A DNA stretch of 64,000 nt from Proales similis (lineage: Eukaryota; Rotifera; Eurotatoria; Ploima; Proalidae): NCBI GenBank assembly GCA_019059635.1, contig JAGVRJ010000002.1, positions 186,001-250,000 of the forward strand, read 5' to 3'. Both the position numbers and the translations under genes were made by a program. Below are positions 45,564 through 55,362 of this stretch, piece by piece (position 1 is the stretch's first letter; every line of letters starts with the position of its first letter). The notes beneath the pieces are model-generated. The model was not told where the DNA came from, did not search any database, and worked only from the letters and a program-made list of their open reading frames with translations.

Positions 45564-48500
45564 TCAGCCGACTGGCTCAGGTGTCTGAATCGAGCTCATT
45601 GAGGAAGAGGCGGGGACACTAGAACCAGTTGATTGTTGCCGAGTGAACTGCTGAAAAGCGAACACCAAATCGCTGGGCCTGAGTCGAAAGTCGACTCGGG
45701 GATTGCACACAACGTAGCGCTCGTTGGTCGCCTCTTCGTCGATCAGCCGGTAGACGCCGATGCAGAGCATGTCCTGCTGCTTCATGCAGAACAGGAACAG
45801 CTCGGCGAAGAACTTGTCCTGCAACCCAAAGCAGCTAGACGAGGTCGAGCGAGGAGAAGCGAACAGAAAGAGGCCGCTTACGCCGAACTGCGAGAACTCG
45901 GCCGAGCTGAGCGATATCTGCGCGATGCGGGGCCGGTGCCGATTGAGCGAGTTGTCCGCGTGCACTGAGATCGGCGTGATTTCAATGTCCTCGGCCAGAA
46001 TGCGCTCGAGCTCGGGAGTGGTTCCGCCCGTCACCAGTGTCCTGATCAGGGTCAGGGCGTTCTCGTCGAAATATGACTTGAGCGGAAAGGTGAGAAATGT
46101 TCAAAGTGACAGTTAACTCGATTTTTACTCACAAATGTCAGAATTGAATCAAGAACTGTCGTGGCAAAAACATGACCACTGGCAAACGCCGGGTTAACAA
46201 ACAACTCGCTCTTGAAATCGTTCGCTGCATAGGTCTCCAAGAGCCTTCCGTTTGTGTCGATCACTTGATTGAATGATTTTTCAGCCGAAGCCTAGTCTAG
46301 ACAATCTGCGTCAATTTACTTATTTCGGTTATGGACGGAATAGAATAGGATGCGGAGCCAAAAGCAATCTCCTCATACGGCATCTCAAGCGCCTTGAGGT
46401 TTAGCGAGCAAAGAATGGCGTCACAGTCTGTAAGAAAGTCGTCGTCCGATTCTCGACTTCTGTCAGACATGATCACGCACATGAGGCATCTGTAAATGCC
46501 AGCAGCCTTTAGTGTGCCGCGACTGTTGGCATTGCCCTTCGAATTGACGGTGATATCAGGTAATCGAACATCTCAGGGTTAAGAACTCACGGGCAAAACG
46601 TAGACCTGAGGAAAGTGAGCGATCGAGTCCCACTCGCTGCGCAGAAACTCTTCATCGCCGATCAGCACCACTTTCTTCAACTCGTCAAAGTGGAAGTTGC
46701 TGGCACGCAGCGGCAACAGGAAGTTGCGCAGACCAATCTCGCTCGAGCCGGGCTGGGAGAACACACACACGATTATGTGACCGGAGAAGCGGCACGGCTC
46801 GGACGGATCCAGCAGGTGGCTGTCGAACGAGGTCGCCTCGCACCAGTGAAACATGCCGGTCGAGTCGAAGAGCTCGTCACTGCGTGGCGGAAGAACTAGT
46901 TCGCCAGTCGCCTCTTGAACCGCGTCCGCTTCAGCAGCCTCGGCCGCGCCTTGTGTCCGAGCCCTCAAACGATGATTGTTCAATTTTCTGCAAATTCTTC
47001 TCAATAGTTCTTTGCCTGAAAACGACATTAAGAGCCAGTAAGGGTTTAAAAAGTTTGAGCAAGGTTTACCTCTCCAGCAGTCGCAGCGACGCATTTTATC
47101 GATGCTCTTCAATTGCGAGTGACATTTATCACAAAAATAAGAAGCTCGGACGCTCTCTTCGTGAGAACTTGCGATGAAGAAACCTCGAGTGCCAGCTTCT
47201 ATACTGATAGAAGATCCAGGATTGATGGAAAGATGCGAGCCTGGCCCGTTTTCATCGGATAGCTCGATCGCGATCAAAATGATTCCCAGCTTGGTGTAGC
47301 AGATTCTAATCCAAAGTGAGTCAGGTCGCTAGTGCGGCAAGTCAGTCGCGCGAATCACTCACATGGCGGCCTCGGTGAAGCTCTTGCCGATGAACGACGG
47401 CGCCAAGTACTCGGTGTACATCTCCATGGACGTGCCGCGCAAGTACTCGTAGCGCCAGTCGTTGGCCGCGTCCTCGCTCGACAGCATGCGCGACAGCTCC
47501 TTGAACGAGCGCGTCGCAAACAGGTTGGCCATCAGGGTGGAGAAGCCGGGCGCCACGCACGACTGCGCCATCAGGCCGAGCTTGAGCTCGGCGATGCAGA
47601 CCGCGTCGTCGCCCCTTCTCCAGTCCCAGCTCGGGATGTTCAGCAGCAGCATTTTGTTGCGGTACTGCAACAGCTGCACAATCACCTTGATCTTCGGCCG
47701 GTAGTTCTTCACCGATATCACCCGCATGATGTTCGCCTCGTCCTCGCTGTCCGGCGACGTGGACTCTTTGTTGGCCAGGATGAGGCACGCGTCGGCCGTC
47801 TCCACCTGTCGGCGTCTGGATTACTCTTTTGGCCTCTGGCACGAGCTCGCTTCTTCTTACCCTGGCCCTTTCCAAAGTCTTCCTATTCGTTGCGTCTCCT
47901 TTTATGTAGCTCACAACTCGCTCGTACTTTTTCAGCAGACCCTCAAGGTCATAGTCAGGCATTTTGCTTCAAGAGATTTTACATTTCAAAAAGGCACTTT
48001 CATTCAAATTCTCTTACTCGTCCATGAACACAATCTCGACGTGTCTGTTTTTCCTATTCGGATGCAGAAATTCCTTCAGGAAGTTGTTAACTCTTTCAAA
48101 TGACAGATGGCCCACCACCACGATGTGCCTTAATTCAATAAATTCGCCTTATGCCCGTATCAGTTCGTTCTATGATCCGGTCTGCTTACTTGTTGCCTTT
48201 TTTCCTATTGAACGTGCCCACATATCTTGGACGCTTTAAAAGAAGTTCGACCAAGTCAGGAAATATTCGTGCATATATCGCCTGGTGAAATCATTAAAAA
48301 CGAAATTGTCTCTTTATCGAGCGAACTGGTTCTTACCACGCCGCTGAACAAGACCACAATGACCAGAATTCGTCCCGGTATCGACCTTTACTCATTCAAT
48401 TGCACTTGAGAACCAGAGATAGAGAGAGGGCCCAAGAGACGGTTTCTTACCGGCAATTGACATCTCCGTAGCCGATGCTTCCCATTGTTCTTTTAAAGTT

Positions 48501-49736
48501 CATGTCAGGAGTTTTCTTTTTGTCTGTCTGAAAGAAATCTGAATTACCCGATGACAAAGTAGACCCAATCGAATAGGGTGTTTCTGTTCAATTTGCTTAT
48601 TTGATCGAGTTGATCGGAGCTGTTCTCAATCTGAGGCCTCGTCATCATATTCAAGTAGCCAAGTGAAAAGGCGGTCAAGGGCTGCTCACCAGATGAAAAA
48701 AGCCGGCGCTGCCGATCCACAGGCAGGCGAACATGAATATGGCCTGGGTGATGCGGATAGAATTGCTCGAGCGAAGCACATTGTAGTATTGGAGCACGTC
48801 CGGCACATGCATGAGGCGAATGATGCGCATGAAACGCAGCCCGATCCAGATGCGGTTCAGGTAGAGGCTCATGATTGCAGGCGGAATTGTGAAAAAGTCC
48901 ACAATCGAGTAGAGCTGCACCCAGAACCACAGCTTGTCTTGAGCGGCCAGAAACTTTTCATTTGGCCATCTTGAGGTTGAGAATTTTAAGGATTGGAGGA
49001 TTGATTTTTACAAACCCGAATGAAAAAGTAGACGAGAAAGAACAAGTTGAAAGCGAAATCGACTTGTTGGAGGGGGCTGTCTATCCATCTTTGGCAAGAT
49101 TCAATCGGCCTTCAAAGTTGGTTTGATGTGCAAGCACTGCAAACAGACAAACGCCAAACCAAGCGTTTACTCACAGAGTGGTCGCGTGGTAAAAGTAGAT
49201 TATGAGCGAGCCGATGCTAAACAAGGCGACGATAGTCATCTTTTCAAGGTCAAATGAGACAAAGCCAAATCGATTTAATAGAAATGCTTAAATGACGAGT
49301 GAGATTCAACTACGCACCAGGATACGGCCGATTTTGGATTGACCTTGAAAACGTGTTCAGATGAGATTTGTTTGCGACCGCATTTGAAGCTAGACTGGCC
49401 ACCAACCGCTGATCAGAATGCCGCAGAAATTCCTCAGTCGGATAATCCACTCGATTTCATGCTCAGTGAAATCGCCAAGTCTGGGCAAGTCGAACTGAAA
49501 ATAAACGACAATTGGTGAGATTGCCTTCTAGCCGAATGCCGAGTAACTAAAAGAACCTTTTCGAGCAAGAGATTGAACCTCTCGCTCTTGATGATGAACT
49601 TGACTGTGCGCCAAGCGACAATCGCAAACAGGCCGGCGAAGAACACGACCAAGGAAGAGACAATGAACAAGTACCAGTAGCGTTGGCCTACACAGTCAAT
49701 GTCGAGACTTGTGTTTTCCAGCTGCACGATTTTCAT
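45564..49736 (-). CDS. KCNMA1-like: Slo1/BK-type potassium channel paralog A
   Basis: Large-conductance voltage-gated K+ channel of the Slo1 family, many short introns. Starts [12 protein letters not shown] with S0 ([19 protein letters not shown]). It continues with WLEV-like segments ([20 protein letters not shown]), S4 ([18 protein letters not shown]), pore, S6 and two RCK domains. The filter exon (48462-48488) reads TMGSIGYGD instead of TMSTVGYGD. The calcium-bowl exon (about 46140-46263) reads [17 protein letters not shown], without the LDQDDDDD-type acid run, and the following QPFACG is NPAFASG. An intron between S3 and S4 that is present in B and C is missing here. Three blocks are nearly identical to Slo-B (see repeats). 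Frames are intact throughout, so it is not an obvious pseudogene. Confidence 0.93.
45664..46073 (-). repeat. Inverted-repeat tract 3, Slo-A copy
   Basis: 410 bp, matching 54224-54633 in inverted orientation with about two mismatches noticed. It covers two RCK2 exons ([11 protein letters not shown] onward) and the intron between them. Confidence 0.9.
46593..46956 (-). repeat. Inverted-repeat tract 2, Slo-A copy
   Basis: 364 bp, matching 53307-53670 with about one mismatch noticed. Covers the coding sequence from [11 protein letters not shown] to PQVYVL (linker and start of RCK2). Confidence 0.9.
47267..47876 (-). repeat. Inverted-repeat tract 1, Slo-A copy
   Basis: 610 bp, matching 52390-52999 with about one mismatch noticed. 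Includes the end of one RCK1 exon, a whole intron, the 443-nt exon 47805-47363, the next intron and the start of the following exon. Confidence 0.93.
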
Positions 49737-50500
49737 CGTCGATCAGTTTGGCCTCTGTTGCTCTCTACGCCTTTCTCTAATTTTGCTTTGAATAAATTCT
49801 GGTCGCAAATAGGCATTACGAGAACGAGGGTATTAGCATTTTCTTGATCACTTGCCAGTCGCAGTGAAGCTTCATCTGACGTCTGACACGCCTCAAAAGT
49901 CAAAGAGAGAAAAAAAAAGAGCGACAAGCCGACGTGGCTCGCTTAGACAACAGGCAGCGTTTTGTTCGTTTTTCTCTCTCTCTCGGCTTGAGACAAGACA
50001 GATAAAGGTGAATTGTTCATTGAAGCAAATCGCCTCTTTTCGAGCGCGTTTATTTAAATAATTGACATTTTAGTTTAATTTCAGTCAATTATAAAAACAG
50101 CTTCGAAATTCTCGTTTTTTTTGCAAGTGTTGCTTGTTTGTGTTCATTCATTTAATTTATCTCATTTGATGGAACCATTGTTGTGTTCCTGTTTAAGTTC
50201 AGTTTTAATCAGAGTCTTGATTCGAGTCTTGAGTCGAGCTTTGATTTTAACTTAAAAATAGATGCTGCGGATTGGGCTCGCATAAAGATCTGAAAAATGT
50301 TCGAATTTTAAATCGATGCTTTTAAAAAAGAGAAAAAGACACGCTCGGCTGGTTTTGAAAATCGATAATAAAGGTGAAATCGAAATGGAGTGAAAGAGGC
50401 AAGTTAAATAAAAAGCAAATGCGCAATTATCTGCTCGATGGCTGCTTGCTCAACTCTGCTCAAGAGGACAAGAAGCGAGTAAAGCGAATTGCGGAGAGAA
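49737..50500. promoter_or_regulatory. Divergent promoter region between Slo-A and Slo-B
   Basis: 764-bp head-to-head spacer between the two start codons, AT-rich with A-tracts and no coding signal. It must contain both promoters or 5' UTRs. Confidence 0.5.
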
Positions 50501-53500
50501 ATGTATCAGCTTGAAAACACAAGTCTCGATCCGGACTGTGTAGGCCAGCGCTACTGGTACATGTTTCTGGTTTCTTCGCTGGTCGTGTTTTTCGGCGGAC
50601 TCTTTGTCATCATCGTCTGGCGCGAGTTGAATGCGCTTGCTCGTCGCCAGCGTTTCACAGAGTTTGTCACCAAAGTGAGCAATTTTCTCACCGAGTCTCT
50701 TCATTTAACTGATTTTGCTCTCTTTCGCCTGCCAGCTTGGATTGCCTGATCTGTCCGATGTTGAGCACGAAGTAGAATGGCTTATTCAGGTGCGCGACTT
50801 TTGCGGCGTACTCATAAGCGGTAGCTAGAACGATCCAGCTTTTCTGTAATTTGAGCCTCTTGATTCTGTTTCGAATGAAGGACAATCGACCATCGGCCGA
50901 ATAATGGTGAGTTCTTGTCACTCAAAATAAATCAATATCCAATTAAGCCAAAACTAGATGTCACTGATCGGTCTGGTGACCATCGGCTCGCTCGCCATTT
51001 ATATCTACCAAGCCACCTCCTTGTACGTAGGCTTTACTTAATCTCCTAGGCCGCATCTCTTTTTTTTGGCAAATCCGATCACTTTCAAGGCCGCTTGAAT
51101 CATGCCAGGACTGGCGGAGCAGCCCTTTGCAACAAATCGACTTTGTCTTCAACATTCTATTCCTCTGCTACTTTTTTATTCGAGTAGGTGCTGACTTGTG
51201 GATGGAGTATGCAGCTGACGCCTTTTCCTTAGTTCGTCGCTTCTGAAGACAAGCTCTGGTTCTGGGTCGAGCTCAACTCATTGGTGGACTTTTTCACCAT
51301 CCCACCTGCAATCATGGGTCTCTATCTCAATCGAATATGGGCAGGTTAGTGTCGCTTGCTCTCTTTAGTGGTTCACATTCGAGGAAAATAATTTCAAAAA
51401 TTCTCAATAAAGGCTTCCGAGTGCTCAGGGTCGTTCGCCTTCTTAATATTCCAGAGATCCTGCAGTACTCCGGTGCATTGAGGGACAGTAACTCGATTCG
51501 AATCACTCGTTTAGCATTCATTTACTTCACCCTGTGGCTCGGTTCGGCCGGAGTGGTGCACTTGGTAATTACGACTCATGATCTTGATTATTTTCAGTCT
51601 AAAAATTGTAAAAACAAGCTCGAAAACAGCGCCGACCAATTTGAGCAAATGAGCAAGTTCAATAGATTCTCATTTTTCGAATGCTTTTATTTCATCATCT
51701 CGTGAGTTGCCTCAATTCAATTTGCGCCTTTGTTATGACTTTTGAATTGTTCCATCTTAAGAACGATGGGTGGCGTCGGATACGGAGACGTATTTTGTAG
51801 GTAATCGCATTTTCTTCCTTTCCCGACGTTCCCTGGACTACTTGGTCGACCGGCGCCTGTTATTTGCTTCATTTTAGATCAATGCTAGGCCGTTTTTTCA
51901 CCATAATCTTCATATTTGCCGGTGTGGTAAGTCGTATAGCTAGAAGACAAAAACGCAAATCGACTAAATGACATGAAAAGACTGCGTTTGCACTCGCAAT
52001 ACCCGAATTGGAATTTTTGATGTGGAAAAGGCCGAAATTTGCCGGAAAGTTCGATCTGAAAAAGGGAAAAAGGTAACATTCATTTCCAAGCACTCTTAAT
52101 TCGAACGGATTCGGAGAAAGGAATTCTTCTCAGGCACATTGTCGTCTCAGGGCACATCACGTTCAGATCTGTCTCAGCTTTTTTAAAGGAGTTCCTCCAT
52201 CCGGACCGCAAACTCAATGACGTCGAAGTGGTTTTTGTCGATCAGTAATATTCTGAATTAACTGCGTATCTAATGCGACAACTAACATTCGTGAACAAGC
52301 AACTTGCCTGACTACGATCTTGAGGGCCTGTTTAAGAAAAATGACGCACTTGTGACTTTCCTAAAGGGAAGCATCATGAGTTTGAGGGATTTGGAAAGGG
52401 CCAGGGTAAGAAAAAGCGAGCTCGTGCCAGAGGCCAAAAGAGTAATCCAGACGCCGACAGGTGGAGACGGCCGACGCGTGCCTCATCCTGGCCAACAAAG
52501 AGTCCACGTCGCCGGACAGCGAGGACGAGGCGAACATCATGCGGGTGATATCGGTGAAGAACTACCGGCCGAAGATCAAGGTGATTGTGCAGCTGTTGCA
52601 GTACCGCAACAAAATGCTGCTGCTGAACATCCCGAGCTGGGACTGGAGAAGGGGCGACGACGCGGTCTGCATCGCCGAGCTCAAGCTCGGCCTGATGGCG
52701 CAGTCGTGCGTGGCGCCCGGCTTCTCCACCCTGATGGCCAACCTGTTTGCGACGCGCTCGTTCAAGGAGCTGTCGCGCATGCTGTCGAGCGAGGACGCGG
52801 CCAACGACTGGCGCTACGAGTACTTGCGCGGCACGTCCATGGAGATGTACACCGAGTACTTGGCGCCGTCGTTCATCGGCAAGAGCTTCACCGAGGCCGC
52901 CATGTGAGTGATTCGCGCGACTGACTTGCCGCACTAGCGACCTGACTCACTTTGGATTAGAATCTGCTACACCAAGCTGGGAATCATTTTGATCGCGATT
53001 GAAATAGCTGACCAACACGGCTCCGGTTCGCATCTTAAGATAAATCCGGGTTCGAGTGTGCTGATCGAAGCTGGCACTCGAGGTTTCTTCATTGCCCTTT
53101 CGCCAGAAGATAGCGCTCGGGCTTCTTATTACTGCTTTCGCTGCCATGCTCATCTAAAAAATGAAGAGGAGATCAAACGATGCGACTGTTGGCGAGGTAA
53201 ACCCTCTTTTACTTTTCTATGCCCACCCCTACAAAGTCAATTTATAGGCAAGGAGCTTTACAATAGAATTCTTCGAAAGCTAAACAACAATCGTCTGAGA
53301 GCTCGTACACAAGGCGCGGCCGAGGCTGCTGAAGCGGACGCGGTTCAAGAGGCGACTGGCGAACTAGTTCTTCCGCCACGCAGTGACGAGCTCTTCGACT
53401 CGACCGGCATGTTTCACTGGTGCGAGGCGACCTCGTTCGACAGTCACCTGCTGGATCCGTCCGAGCCGTGCCGCTTCTCCGGTCACATAATCGTGTGTGT

Positions 53501-54906
53501 GTTCTCCCAGCCCGGCTCGAGCGAGATTGGTCTGCGCAACTTCCTGTTGCCGCTGCGTGCCAGCAACTTCCACTTTGACGAGTTGAAGAAAGTGGTGCTG
53601 ATCGGCGATGAAGAGTTTCTGCGCAGCGAGTGGGACTCGATCGCTCACTTTCCTCAGGTCTACGTTTTGCGAGTACGATTACGGTCCGCTCGGCTCATTT
53701 GTGAAAATTTCCACATTCTCTCGAAGGGAAACGCGAACAATCGAACCCTGCTAATGATAGCGGGCATAAGCAGGTGCTCAATGTGCGTCATAATGTCAGA
53801 TGCCAACAACGATTCAAGTGATCCTTATCTTCGCGATCGTGAGGCCATTCTGGCGACAATTAAAATAAATGCGATCGTGTCCGAAACATTCGTTCGGTAT
53901 GGACTAAGTCATGCGAACTTCGCCCTCTACTCTTCTCGACCTCCATATTCGTTCAGAGTTATCACCGAGATCCGTAAGGCACTAGCTCAGTCTAAGCCCA
54001 CAACTAAAAGCTTGCTCACCCACCAACTCAAGTATTTGACTCGAACATGGATTTTCTTGACCAGCAGGACGAAGGCTCGGATATCGACTTGTTCATTACG
54101 CAACCATTTGCTTGCGGCACCGTTTTCACAAGCAGCCTTTTGGACTGCATCATGGCTTCGGTATTTAATAATTAGTTCAAATTCCGACTGATGTGCAAGA
54201 ATTGGTCACTTTTGGCAAAGGCCTATTTCGACGAGAACGCCCTGACCCTGATCAGGACACTGGTGACGGGCGGAACCACTCCCGAGCTCGAGCGCATTCT
54301 GGCCGAGGAAATTGAAATCACGCCGATCTCAGTGCACGCGGACAACTCGCTCAATCGGCACCGGCCCCGCATCGCGCAGATATCGCTCAGCTCGGCCGAG
54401 TTCTCGCAGTTCGGCGTAAGCGGCCTCTTTCTGTTTGCTTCTCCTCGCTCGACCTCGTCTAGCTGCTTTGGGTTGCAGGACAAGTTCTTCGCCGAGCTGT
54501 TCCTGTTCTGCATGAAGCAGCAGGACATGCTCTGCATCGGCGTCTACCGGCTGATCGACGAAGAGGCGACCAACGAGCGCTACGTTGTGTGCAATCCCCG
54601 AGTCGACTTTCGACTCAGGCCCAGCGATTTGGTATTTGTTCTGCAGCAGTTCAAGCCAAAGCCTTCGTCTCTGGAAAAGCAACTTGCTCAAAAAGACCAT
54701 AAAACAAGTGCCATACACAACCTCAGGCATCGAAATGTGCAGCAACTGCTTCATCTTCACGAAGGGTATTTCAACATATTTTCAAGCATGTGTTTTATTT
54801 AAGTTGGTAAAAGGCTCATTTTGTTAGCTTTCACACGTTGGGAACAATTCCTGAGAGTCCCCGAAGCGAATCAGAGCAGAGTGGCAGTGAAGACGTGACG
54901 CACTAG
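50501..54906 (+). CDS. KCNMA1-like: Slo1/BK-type potassium channel paralog B
   Basis: Slo1-family channel. First exon 50501-50674 gives [26 protein letters not shown] (S0). Then come [10 protein letters not shown]1-S3 with [21 protein letters not shown]4 ([18 protein letters not shown]) and a pore. The filter (51763-51789) is TMGGVGYGD: the two residues before VGYGD are both Gly, so the threonine that normally lines the inner K+ site is lost. S6/RCK1: [23 protein letters not shown]. The calcium-bowl region reads [21 protein letters not shown], keeping the frame of the bowl but with fewer acids than the usual LDQDDDDD. The last exon ends [18 protein letters not shown], stop 54906. Three gating-ring blocks are nearly identical to Slo-A although the membrane regions are diverged. 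Confidence 0.93.
52390..52999 (+). repeat. Inverted-repeat tract 1, Slo-B copy
   Basis: 610-bp partner of 47267-47876; exon 52461-52903 and its flanking introns lie inside it. Confidence 0.93.
53307..53670 (+). repeat. Inverted-repeat tract 2, Slo-B copy
   Basis: 364-bp partner of 46593-46956. Confidence 0.9.
54224..54633 (+). repeat. Inverted-repeat tract 3, Slo-B copy
   Basis: 410-bp partner of 45664-46073, including an intron. Confidence 0.9.
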
Positions 54907-55362
54907 TTCCCCTCTAATCTGCTCTTTTTTTTTATTTAAATAATGAAATCAATTTGGAAATTGAACGTGGAGGAGCAAAGCAGTGTCTGCTATTTTGAGA
55001 CTGCAGAAATAAAATTGATTTAATCCCAGGCTCTTAAACAATTGTTCTATTCGGTCGATTCGTCGGACCTGGCACGTTTTTACCAATGATTATTTGATGG
55101 GTTTTGCACGTGCTTGCACACCAAGACGATCTCTTCGAACAGCGTTTTCCATCTCCTCGTCTGGATTTTTTTCCTGTTCGAGCATGTTAGACAACTGCCT
55201 CAGGGCCTTTATTAGTAAAAAAAGAATTAACCGTGAATCATCTGCCATAGATCGATTCGGGAGAATTTTGTCCTGAAAGCGCATCATATGCCTTTTTGAA
55301 GCATCTTATTCATTCGGCTTTTTCAGCAATCGCTCCAAGTAAATAGAGGACAGACTCAAAAC
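54907..55362. other. Intergenic between Slo-B and the orphan receptor
   Basis: No exon supported; AATAAA-type sequence near 55008 may end Slo-B. Confidence 0.4.

Noticed and set aside
47342-47962. Long arginine/histidine/glycine-rich frames overlapping Slo-A and Slo-B exons on both strands
   Set aside because: Shadow frames of the GC-rich RCK1 exon, duplicated because the underlying DNA is duplicated.
45564-49736. Slo-A as a pseudogene
   Set aside because: All exons join in frame with good splice sites; changes are confined to filter, calcium bowl and S6, which fits functional divergence.
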